Made by a program: the position numbers and the translations under genes
NCBI GenBank assembly: GCA_035325995.1
Contig: DAOKYU010000007.1
Coordinates: 62,001-126,000 of the forward strand
Length of the DNA stretch: 64,000 nt
Direction of reading: 5' to 3'
Origin: Thermodesulfobacteriota bacterium
GTDB taxonomy: Bacteria; Desulfobacterota_D; UBA1144; Nemesobacterales; UBA2774
The notes under the pieces: generated by a model
The model's input: only the letters and a program-made list of their open reading frames with translations
The model's database searches: none
Told to the model about the DNA's origin: nothing
Shown here: positions 33,923-41,533 of the stretch, piece by piece
Numbering within the stretch: position 1 is the first letter of the stretch
How the letters are laid out: each line of letters begins with the position of its first letter

Positions 33923-34846
33923 TCAGTTGTCGAACAATTGAACAGGGCGGCCTCCGCTCTGCTTTAATAATTGATTTCTGGCTGCGACTTCTATTATAGT
34001 GGACGTGTTTCTGCCGGGGCTTACCGGGATTACGAGATGGGGGAGGTCGATGCCGAGTATGTTATAGGTACTCGTTTCGATTCCAAGCCTGTCGTATTCG
34101 GTATCGGGATTCCATTGAACGAGCTCAATTACCATGTCTATCTCCCTCTTCTCCATAACCGATGTAGTCCCGAACAGGTCTTTTATGTTAATTATACCCA
34201 CACCCCTTATCTCCATGAGGTGTTTTATGCGCTCGGGCCCGTTTCCGACGAGGCGCTCGGGCCCGACTTTTCTTATTTCGACTATGTCGTCTGAAATGAG
34301 TTTAGAACCTCTCAGTATTAAGTCAAGGGCGCATTCGCTTTTGCCTATGCCGCTTTTCCCGAGGAGGAGAACACCGAGCCTGTGTATGTCCATGAGGACC
34401 CCGTGTGCGGTGGCGAAGGGGGCGAGGCGCACCTCCAGTATTTCCTGGAGCATGGAAATCAGCTTCCCGGTGTAGAGCTTAGTCGAGAAGAGGGGGATGC
34501 GGTGCTTTTCGCACGCCTCGAGGAATTTTTCGTCGGGCGTGAGGTCGCGCGTGACTATAAAGCAGGGGACGTCCTGGGACATGAGGCTCTCGGTGACGTT
34601 CTTTTTCTCGGCCGCGGTTAATCTGTCGAAGTAGGCGATCTCGGTCTTCCCGAGTATCTGGACGGTGCCTTTGTCGAGCTTGAGGTCGGCGTCGAGGAGC
34701 TTGAGCCCGGGCTTTTGTATCCTGTCGGAGGATATGACGCGCCGGAGACCCTTTTCGCCGGTGAGTATATCTATTTCGAGCTTCTCCCCCCAGCTTTTAA
34801 GGAGCTCTCCTACCCGGAGAGCGTTTACCGTGTCAGAGTTTAGCAT
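33923..34846 (-). CDS. hprK: HPr kinase/phosphorylase
   Basis: A 307-residue HprK. The N-terminal DRTGG-type domain is followed by the catalytic domain with Walker A GKSGIGKS (163-170), SDDIVEI and the family signature MEIRGVGIINIKDLFG. It phosphorylates or dephosphorylates HPr on a serine in response to energy status. Its ATG lies inside the end of ptsN (14-base overlap), so the two are translationally coupled. HPr itself is not encoded in this window. Confidence 0.96.
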   Translation of the reverse strand: MLNSDTVNALRVGELLKSWGEKLEIDILTGEKGLRRVISSDRIQKPGLKLLDADLKLDKGTVQILGKTEIAYFDRLTAAEKKNVTESLMSQDVPCFIVTRDLTPDEKFLEACEKHRIPLFSTKLYTGKLISMLQEILEVRLAPFATAHGVLMDIHRLGVLLLGKSGIGKSECALDLILRGSKLISDDIVEIRKVGPERLVGNGPERIKHLMEIRGVGIINIKDLFGTTSVMEKREIDMVIELVQWNPDTEYDRLGIETSTYNILGIDLPHLVIPVSPGRNTSTIIEVAARNQLLKQSGGRPVQLFDN

Positions 34847-35294
34847 CTTCCAGAATTATCATCTCGTATATTTCGTCGCGGCTCTCGGATTTCATCAGCC
34901 TCGACCTGAGATCTGCGTTACGGAATATCTTCGAGATGCGGGCGAGGAGCTGTATGTGCGTGCCCGACGAGTGTTCCGGCGCTATGAGCGCTATGAAGAG
35001 GTGTGTCGGCTTGGTGTCGAGGGAATCGAAATCTACCCCTTTTTCGCTCCTTCCGAAAGCGGCTATCGTGCTCGTGAGCCCGCTCAGCTTGGCGTGGGGG
35101 ATGGCCACTCCGGAATCGACCGCAGTGCTGCAGAGCTTCTCGCGCTCCATGAGCACCTCGACCAGCCTTTCGTCGTTTATGTTCGGATATACTTCGGATA
35201 TGGTTCCGGCAAGCTCGCTGATGACCTCGGGCTTGGACTCCGCCCTGAGGTCGGGGATTACCGCTTTTTTTTCCAGAACGTCTGATAGTTTCAT
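34833..35294 (-). CDS. ptsN: PTS EIIA(Ntr) regulatory protein
   Basis: A 153-residue EIIA of the fructose/Ntr family. The phosphorylated residue is His67 in SGVAIPHAKL, and HLFIALIAPEHSSGTHIQLLARISKIF is the second family block. It is the terminal phospho-acceptor of the nitrogen PTS, which links nitrogen and carbon status to potassium, cell-wall and sigma54 functions. It overlaps hprK by 14 bases and follows hpf by 16 bases. Confidence 0.94.
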   Translation of the reverse strand: MKLSDVLEKKAVIPDLRAESKPEVISELAGTISEVYPNINDERLVEVLMEREKLCSTAVDSGVAIPHAKLSGLTSTIAAFGRSEKGVDFDSLDTKPTHLFIALIAPEHSSGTHIQLLARISKIFRNADLRSRLMKSESRDEIYEMIILEDAKL

Positions 35295-35310
35295 TGCGTC
35301 GCCGCCCGGC

Positions 35311-35859
35311 TCAGGGCTCGACGAGTGTGATTTGCCCGTCGTTGTCTACGTAAAGCACGTTCATGTCACTGGTTGCGCTGTTGCGGAAAGCGACCACGCT
35401 TTCCCCGGACGCGCTCAGCTGGAGAAAAGCTTCCTCGACCGTCATGAGCTTTCGCGAAAGCTTGCGGACCTTGACGCCGGATATGTCGGCCGTGCTCCTC
35501 TCGGGAGATTCGGCCGCTGGCGATGCTTCGCCCAGGGTTCTGGGCGAGACCCTTCTTTTGGCCGTAATCTTCTTATCTGTTTCTTTTTTCAGCTTGGCTA
35601 TTATGGTGTCGACTGCGCCGTCTATGGCCGCGAGCATCTCGGTCGTTTCGAACGTGCTCGCCGTTTTAAGTACCTTGCTGTTTATCGTGATTTCGGCGTT
35701 GTCCCTGAACTTTTCGGTCCAGAGAACGAATTTCACGGTCGACTCTTCGTCGGATTTAAGGTATTTCTCAATTCTTTTGGATTTTTTAAGTGCGTAGGCC
35801 TTGAGCTTTTCGGGGTTCAGGTTGTCTGCCAGGTGTCTAGTAGTTACCGTTACTTTCAT
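35311..35859 (-). CDS. hpf: Long-form ribosome hibernation promoting factor
   Basis: A 182-residue HPF. The N-terminal S30AE/YfiA domain (MKVTVTTRHLADNLNPEKLKAYA start, VKFVLWTEKFRDNAEI) is joined by a variable linker to the C-terminal dimerisation domain (VRKLSRKLMTVEEAFLQLSASGESVVAFRNS). This long form joins 70S ribosomes into 100S dimers in stationary phase. The start is the ATG at 35859, inside the last codons of rpoN (23-base overlap), which implies coupled translation. Confidence 0.94.
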   Translation of the reverse strand: MKVTVTTRHLADNLNPEKLKAYALKKSKRIEKYLKSDEESTVKFVLWTEKFRDNAEITINSKVLKTASTFETTEMLAAIDGAVDTIIAKLKKETDKKITAKRRVSPRTLGEASPAAESPERSTADISGVKVRKLSRKLMTVEEAFLQLSASGESVVAFRNSATSDMNVLYVDNDGQITLVEP

Positions 35860-37360
35860 CTCGCTTTTTTGCTCCTGCTCTTGCTGAAGATGAAGGTATT
35901 TTAAGTGCTTTTCTGTACTTTGCAACAGTCCTTCGCGCTACTTTCACATTTTTCCTCTCGAGGATCTTCGAGATGTCCTCGTCGGAGTAGGGGCTGCCGG
36001 GAAGCTCGTCGGCGACTATTTCTCTTATCATGGATTTTACCCTCTCGTAGGAAATTTCCTTTCCGTGAGAGGTCTCGATTTTCCTCGAAAAGAGTGATTT
36101 GAGCTCTATGGTCCCCTGAGGCGTCTGTATATAGCGCCTGCTGGTGATGCGGCTGACCGTCGATTCGTGGACGCCGACCGACTGTGCGACGTCCTTCAGG
36201 ATAAGCGGCTTTATATAGTCCTTACCGTGCTCGAAGAAATCCCTTTGCACCTCGACTATCTTCGAGATTATTTTCTTTACGGCGGCCTCCCTTTCGTCGA
36301 GGCACTTCATTATCCTCTGGGCGGCCTCTATCTTTTCCTTTATGAACTGTTTCGCTTCGGGGGGGAGGCTCTTCTCTTTCTTTAAAAGCGATCTGTAATA
36401 GCTGCTTATCCTAACCTTCGGGAAGTCCCTGTTGAGCTGGACCTGAAGCTCGTTCCCTATCTTGTACACGTAAAAATCGGGGACGATGTACTTCTCGGTG
36501 TCCTTCTGGTAAAAGGGCCTCCCCGGCCTGGGTTCGAGCGAGGATATGACGGACAGGGCTTCTTTCACTTCTCCGGGCGTGCATCCTAGGCCCGCGGCCA
36601 TTTTCTGAATGTCGGTGTCTTCGAGCTCTTCGAGGTAGCCGTCGATTATCCTGATTTCGAGCCCGTCTTCTTTGTATCCGAGGTCGAGCGCCTGGATCCT
36701 GAGGCATTCCCCGAGGCTCCGGGAGCAGGCTCCCGTCGGGTCGAACGTCGTCTGGATTACGGCAAGGACTTCTTCTATCTCGCTCCTCAGCTCGCCGAGG
36801 TCGAGTGAGCCCGCAGCGCCGCCGTCGGGGCCGTCCCCGTTGGAGGCCGCAGAGTCCGCGCCGTGCTCCTGGAGATAGAGCTCCAGTATTTCGTCCACGT
36901 CTATTTCGAGATATCCGTCCTCGTTCGTGTTGCCGATTATGACAGATGCGATTTGCTTTTCCCCGGGCAGGAGGTCGGATACTTCGAGCTGCCATCTGAG
37001 GTGGTCGTTGAGGGAGTCGGCCGACGTGACCCGGCTCTCCCAGGGCTGCTCGTCCTCGCCGCCGCCGTCGAGCTCTCTCGACGAATAATGGGGCATGTCG
37101 TCGTCACCGCCGAGAAGCCTTTCCCCGCCGAGGCTCCCGAGGTCGAAATCCTCTTCGCCGGAGTCGCTTTCGGTTTTGTCGGACGGCTCGTCGTTCTCTT
37201 CGAGTGTGGGGTTTTCGATGAGCTGCTCTTCGAGGTAATCCTTGAGCTCGAGCGTCGTCATCTGTATGAGCTTTAGGAAGAGCTGAAGCTCCTGGGTAAG
37301 AATCAGGCGCTGCTGAAGGACCTGTCTCTGGGACGTAGTCTGGCTTAAATTAGTGCTCAT
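35837..37360 (-). CDS. rpoN: RNA polymerase sigma-54 factor
   Basis: A 507-residue sigma54. Region I is Gln/Leu-rich (QRQVLQQRLILTQELQLFLKLIQM), region II is acidic (about residues 50-110), and the core-binding region follows. The helix-turn-helix (AQSVGVHESTVSRITSRR) and the RpoN box ARRTVAKYR (475-483) are intact. It directs transcription from -24/-12 promoters with the help of AAA+ activators. It is the first gene of the minus-strand run rpoN-hpf-ptsN-hprK-rapZ-EIIA. No lptB gene lies upstream, unlike in many proteobacteria. Confidence 0.96.
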   Translation of the reverse strand: MSTNLSQTTSQRQVLQQRLILTQELQLFLKLIQMTTLELKDYLEEQLIENPTLEENDEPSDKTESDSGEEDFDLGSLGGERLLGGDDDMPHYSSRELDGGGEDEQPWESRVTSADSLNDHLRWQLEVSDLLPGEKQIASVIIGNTNEDGYLEIDVDEILELYLQEHGADSAASNGDGPDGGAAGSLDLGELRSEIEEVLAVIQTTFDPTGACSRSLGECLRIQALDLGYKEDGLEIRIIDGYLEELEDTDIQKMAAGLGCTPGEVKEALSVISSLEPRPGRPFYQKDTEKYIVPDFYVYKIGNELQVQLNRDFPKVRISSYYRSLLKKEKSLPPEAKQFIKEKIEAAQRIMKCLDEREAAVKKIISKIVEVQRDFFEHGKDYIKPLILKDVAQSVGVHESTVSRITSRRYIQTPQGTIELKSLFSRKIETSHGKEISYERVKSMIREIVADELPGSPYSDEDISKILERKNVKVARRTVAKYRKALKIPSSSARAGAKKRDESNGNY

Positions 37361-37557
37361 GCTTGACCCTGACTATTAAAAACAATAACCCCATTCAAAT
37401 TCTATGCCAAATGTTTATATTCTACAAGGAGAATATCTATTTGTCTAAAATCGGCGGGGGTTTTTGCCCGAACCGAAGCGCCAGAAACCGCCCCGGTTCG
37501 GCGTTTCGGGCCGGACAGGATATAATTTATGGACGGCCCTACGGCCGGGGTATCGAT

Positions 37558-37782
37558 ATGGAAATTCAGGGTCCGGGAAAGATAGTGATCATGGCCGGCG
37601 TCGTTCTGACTGCCGTCGGCGTCCTCATGCTGATCGCGCCGAAGCTGCCTTTCATAGGCAAGCTGCCCGGGGATTTTTACTTCAAAAAGGCCGGCGTGTC
37701 GTTCTATTTCCCGCTCGCGACGTCCGTAATCGTGAGCATCGTTCTCTCAATTCTCCTGAGCTTTTTTTTCCGGGGGAAATAA
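37558..37782 (+). CDS. DUF2905 small membrane protein
   Basis: A 74-residue protein with two predicted transmembrane helices (about residues 8-28 and 48-70), separated by the DUF2905 signature LPFIGKLPGDFYFKK. The function is unknown. The start is the ATG at 37558 with a CGGGG site upstream. It is convergent with leuD and divergent from rpoN, 197 bases away; that gap is AT-rich and probably holds promoters, though I could not fix their boxes. Confidence 0.85.
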   Translation: MEIQGPGKIVIMAGVVLTAVGVLMLIAPKLPFIGKLPGDFYFKKAGVSFYFPLATSVIVSIVLSILLSFFFRGK

Positions 37783-37794
37783 TGTGCCGGCCGG

Positions 37795-38418
37795 TCAGTG
37801 GGGCTGCGAAGGAATGGCCCACGCCCTTTCCCTGGCCATTTTTTCTTCGTACTTCTCTATCGAGTCCTCGCTCCTGAGCGTGAGGGATATGTCGTCCAGC
37901 CCTTCGAGAAGGGTCTTCTTTTTAAACGGGTCTATGTCGAAGCCGATGCTGAGCCCTTCGCCGTCGGAGATGGTTTGCGTCGGGAGGTCGACGGTAAGCG
38001 AGTAGCCCCTTTTCGCCGCCGTCTTCTCGAAGAGCTTCTTCACGTCCGCCTCGGGTAGAGCTATGGGCAGAATGGAATTTTTGAAGCAGTTGTTATAGAA
38101 GATATCGGCGAAGGAGGGGGCGATGATCACCCTGAAGCCGTATTCGCGGAGCGCCCACGGAGCGTGCTCGCGTGAGCTTCCGCTCCCGAAGTTCTGCCCG
38201 GCGAGGAGTATGCTGGCGCCGGCGAGGTGCGGCTGGTTGAGCTCGAAATCGGAATTGAGCGAGCCGTCTTCGAGGTATCTCCAGTCGAAAAAGAGGAATT
38301 CCCCGAAGCCCGTCCTTTCGATCCTCTTTAAGAACTGTTTCGGTATTATCTGGTCCGTATCGACGTTCATCCTGTCGAGAGGGGCTACTACCCCGGTTAT
38401 TTTTACGAGCGGCTCCAT
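37795..38418 (-). CDS. leuD: 3-isopropylmalate dehydratase small subunit
   Basis: A 207-residue bacterial-type LeuD. Typical blocks are NVDTDQIIPKQFLKRI, LLAGQNFGSGSSREHAPWAL and FADIFYNNCFKN. With LeuC it isomerises 2- to 3-isopropylmalate in leucine synthesis. It lies 28 bases after leuC on the minus strand and shares its transcript. No leuA or leuB is in the window. Confidence 0.96.
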   Translation of the reverse strand: MEPLVKITGVVAPLDRMNVDTDQIIPKQFLKRIERTGFGEFLFFDWRYLEDGSLNSDFELNQPHLAGASILLAGQNFGSGSSREHAPWALREYGFRVIIAPSFADIFYNNCFKNSILPIALPEADVKKLFEKTAAKRGYSLTVDLPTQTISDGEGLSIGFDIDPFKKKTLLEGLDDISLTLRSEDSIEKYEEKMARERAWAIPSQPH

Positions 38419-38446
38419 GATTGTTGCTCCTTCTTTTCTATCGTTA

Positions 38447-39871
38447 TTAGAGTTCCCTGTCGAGGTCCCAGTCCCTGATGTCGACGAAACGGCCTTCTAT
38501 CGCCGCCGCCGCAGCCATCTGAGGGCTTACGAGGTGGGTTCTCCCGCCCTTGCCCTGCCGTCCCTCGAAGTTCCTGTTGGAGGTGCTGGCGCATCTCTCG
38601 CCCGGCTCGAGGATGTCGGGGTTCATGCCTAGGCACATGCTGCATCCCGATTCCCTCCACTCGAACCCGGCCTCCTTGAATATCCTGTCGAGGCCGAGCT
38701 TTTCCGCCTGGAGCTTCACGAGCTGTGAGCCGGGAACGACCATTGCTTTTACCGTAGACGCGACCTTCTTTCCCTTTACAACTTTCGCAGCTTCTGTGAG
38801 GTCCTGTATGCGGGAATTGGTGCACGAGCCTATGAAAACCCTGTCCAGTTTTATGTCCTCTATAGGGGTGTTCGGCTCGAGGCCCATGTATTCGAGGGCG
38901 CTTATCGTAGCCTTCCGGTTGTTCTCGTCGTCCATGGCGTCGGGATCGGGCACGCGTCCCGTGATGTCGATAACCATGCCGGGGTTTGTCCCCCAGCTTA
39001 CCTGGGGCGCCATGCTGCCGGCGTCGAGGATTATGCTCTTGTCGAATCTCGCGCCTTCATCCGTCCTTAGCTCTTTCCAGCTCTGGACGGCGGCGTCGTA
39101 GTCCGGGCCCTTGGGGGCGTATCTCCGCCCCCTGATATATTCGAACGTCTTTTCGTCGGGGGCTATCATGCCCGCGCGGGCCCCGGCCTCGATGGACATG
39201 TTGCAGATGGTCATTCTCTCTTCCACCGTCAGGTCTTCGATCGCCTGGCCCCTGTATTCGACGACGGTTCCCGTCGCTCCCGCCGTGCCTATATGGCCGA
39301 TGATGCTGAGTATTATGTCCTTTGCGGTTACGCCGTAGCCCCTTTTGCCCTCGATCCTGACCTCAAATTCCTTGGGACGGGTCTGCCTGAGACACTGGGT
39401 CGCCAGGACGTGCTCGACCTCGCTCGTCCCTATGCCGAAGGCGAGCGCGCCGAAGGCGCCGTGGGTAGAGGTGTGGCTGTCGCCGCAGACTATCGTCAGA
39501 CCCGGCTTCGTGAGGCCGAGCTCGGGGCCGATGACGTGCACGATGCCCTGCATATCGCTGTTTATGTTGAGGCCGAAGAGGGTGACGCCGAAGTCTTCGC
39601 AGTTCTTGACGAGGACGTCTATCTGCTGGGCCGAGATCGGGTCTTCGATCGGAAGCGCCCTGTTTGTCGTCGGTACGTTGTGGTCCATCGTCGCGTAGGT
39701 GAGGTCGGGCCTTCTGACCTTGCGCCCGGAGAGCCTGAGGCCCTCGAAGGCCTGGGGCGATGTTACCTCGTGCACGAGATGAAGATCGATGTAAAGGAGC
39801 GTCGGCTGTCCTTCCTGCTCCTCTACTACGTGCTGTTCCCATATCTTATCGAAAAGCGTTCTGCCTGCCAT
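38447..39871 (-). CDS. leuC: 3-isopropylmalate dehydratase large subunit
   Basis: A 474-residue aconitase-type LeuC. The [4Fe-4S] ligands lie in GSCTNSRIQD and in CSMCLGMNPD. DHNVPT and CGDSHTSTHGAFGALAFGIGTSE are also clear. It is the catalytic subunit with LeuD. A perfect TATAAT lies about 37 bases upstream of its ATG. It is divergent from nothing: eno precedes it on the same strand with 147 bases between. Confidence 0.97.
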   Translation of the reverse strand: MAGRTLFDKIWEQHVVEEQEGQPTLLYIDLHLVHEVTSPQAFEGLRLSGRKVRRPDLTYATMDHNVPTTNRALPIEDPISAQQIDVLVKNCEDFGVTLFGLNINSDMQGIVHVIGPELGLTKPGLTIVCGDSHTSTHGAFGALAFGIGTSEVEHVLATQCLRQTRPKEFEVRIEGKRGYGVTAKDIILSIIGHIGTAGATGTVVEYRGQAIEDLTVEERMTICNMSIEAGARAGMIAPDEKTFEYIRGRRYAPKGPDYDAAVQSWKELRTDEGARFDKSIILDAGSMAPQVSWGTNPGMVIDITGRVPDPDAMDDENNRKATISALEYMGLEPNTPIEDIKLDRVFIGSCTNSRIQDLTEAAKVVKGKKVASTVKAMVVPGSQLVKLQAEKLGLDRIFKEAGFEWRESGCSMCLGMNPDILEPGERCASTSNRNFEGRQGKGGRTHLVSPQMAAAAAIEGRFVDIRDWDLDREL

Positions 39872-39907
39872 GTCTTTTCCCTACCTTGGATGATACAGAC
39901 TAGTAAA

Positions 39908-39913
39908 ATTATA
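39908..39913 (-). promoter_or_regulatory. Candidate -10 box for leuCD
   Basis: On the minus strand this reads TATAAT, the exact -10 consensus. Transcription would start about 30 bases before the leuC ATG. No good -35 box is present at 16-18 bases, so either an activator is needed or the match is chance. Confidence 0.35.
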
Positions 39914-39998
39914 CATTTCAAATCGGCCCCTGCGTAACTCCCGGAACGCCGGGGGACGTACATCCTTAAAATAATTACGTATTGCGGCTTATCAAGGC

Positions 39999-40018
39999 CC
40001 GGGCCGAACGGCTCCCGG
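39999..40018 (-). terminator. Stable hairpin directly after the eno stop codon
   Basis: On the minus strand the sequence folds as CCGG-GA-GCCG-TT-CGGC-CCGG: two 4-bp stems, with a GA bulge. It abuts the eno stop codon. No T run follows, so it is either a weak terminator or a 3'-end protecting hairpin between eno and leuC. Confidence 0.4.
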
Positions 40019-41290
40019 TTATACCCTGAACGCCTTTCTCCCCGGGAATACGGCCTCGCTTCCGAGCTCTTCCTCAATCCTCAGGAGCTGGTTGTATTTC
40101 GCTATGCGGTCGCTCCTGGAGGCCGAGCCCGTTTTAATCTGCCCGGAGTTGGCAGCGACCGCTATGTCCGCTATGGTCGAATCTTCCGTCTCGCCCGACC
40201 TGTGGGATATTATATAAGTGTAGCCGGCCTTGTCCGCCATGCGTATGGCCTCGAGGGTTTCGGTGAGCGAGCCTATCTGGTTCACCTTGACGAGTATGGA
40301 ATTCCCGACGCCTTCTTTTATCCCTTTTTCGAGCCGTTTCGTGTTGGTTACGAAGAGGTCGTCCCCCACGAGCTGGACCTTCCCGCCGAGCTCGTCCGTG
40401 ATCATCTTCCAGCCCTCCCAGTCGTCCTCGGCGAGCGGGTCTTCGATGGATATGATCGGGTACTTCGTAATCCATTCCGCGTAAAGCGCTATGAGCTTGT
40501 CCTTGGCGAGCTTCTTGCCCTCGACACTGTACTTGCCGTCTTCGAGGAATTCGCTCGACGCGACGTCGAGCGCGATCGCCACGTCTTTTCCGAGCTTGTA
40601 GCCGGACCTGGAAACCGCTTCGGATATGCACTCGACGCCTTCTTCGTTCGACTTCAGGTTAGGCGCGAAGCCCCCCTCGTCGCCGACGGAGGTGGAATAA
40701 CCCTTTTTCTTCAGTATGGCTTTTAAGTTGTGAAATACCTCGACCCCGGCCCTTATCGCATCCGAGAAGCTCCCGAAGCCGACGGGGACTATCATGAATT
40801 CCTGAAAGTCGAGGTTGTTGTCGGCGTGGGCCCCGCCGTTGATTATGTTCATCAGCGGGACGGGAAGTGTGTTGGCGGATATCCCGCCGAGGTATCTGTA
40901 GAGCGGGATGCCGAGGGAATCCGCCGCCGCACGCGCCGAGGCAAGCGATACACCGAGTATGGCGTTCGCGCCGAGCTTCGACTTGTTCGGAGTGCCGTCG
41001 AGGTCTATCATCAGGCGGTCTATCTCGCCCTGGGACGAAGCGTCGAGCCCTATGAGCCTGGGAGCGATTTTTTTATTTACATTGTTTACGGCCTTTTGTA
41101 CGCCCTTCCCGAGGTATCTGTCCTTTGCCCCATCCCTGAGCTCCACGGCCTCGTGCTCTCCCGTGGATGCGCCCGAGGGGACGGCGGCCCTCCCGAAGGA
41201 CCCGTCGTCGCACCTTACGTCCACTTCTATCGTCGGATTCCCCCTCGAATCCAGTATCTCTCTCGCCCTGACTGAATATATGGTGGCCAA
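40019..41290 (-). CDS. eno: Enolase
   Basis: A 423-residue enolase of normal length. The catalytic blocks are present: SGASTGEHEAVELRDG, the metal ligands in LDVASSEF, SIEDPLAEDDWEGW and GDDLFVTN, catalytic Lys in LVKVNQIGSLTE, and SHRSGETEDSTIADIAV. It converts 2-phosphoglycerate to phosphoenolpyruvate, the phosphoryl donor of the PTS encoded nearby. It is divergent from the FG-GAP lipoprotein gene. Confidence 0.98.
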   Translation of the reverse strand: MATIYSVRAREILDSRGNPTIEVDVRCDDGSFGRAAVPSGASTGEHEAVELRDGAKDRYLGKGVQKAVNNVNKKIAPRLIGLDASSQGEIDRLMIDLDGTPNKSKLGANAILGVSLASARAAADSLGIPLYRYLGGISANTLPVPLMNIINGGAHADNNLDFQEFMIVPVGFGSFSDAIRAGVEVFHNLKAILKKKGYSTSVGDEGGFAPNLKSNEEGVECISEAVSRSGYKLGKDVAIALDVASSEFLEDGKYSVEGKKLAKDKLIALYAEWITKYPIISIEDPLAEDDWEGWKMITDELGGKVQLVGDDLFVTNTKRLEKGIKEGVGNSILVKVNQIGSLTETLEAIRMADKAGYTYIISHRSGETEDSTIADIAVAANSGQIKTGSASRSDRIAKYNQLLRIEEELGSEAVFPGRKAFRV

Positions 41291-41533
41291 GTCTCAAGCC
41301 CTCCGGGTGATGTGGTTTCGGATAAGGGAAATTACCACAGGAGTTTACGCCAATCAAATCGGTTAAAATTATATATAGCCGGAGGGTGTCCCTATATGTG
41401 CCCCGGCGGATTTACACGGTCGATACAATGGGGACGGCCCTTATGTCCCGGGTTCTGCTGTTTTCTGTTGGAAATAGGGCGGGGGTTCGGTAAAATTCAT
41501 GCTTTAAAATCACGAGGTCGAGGGAAAAGCTAT

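Noticed and set aside
37361..37557. Sigma54 -24/-12 promoter upstream of rpoN
   Set aside because: TGGCATAG is present but the GC of the -12 element is missing at the required spacing.
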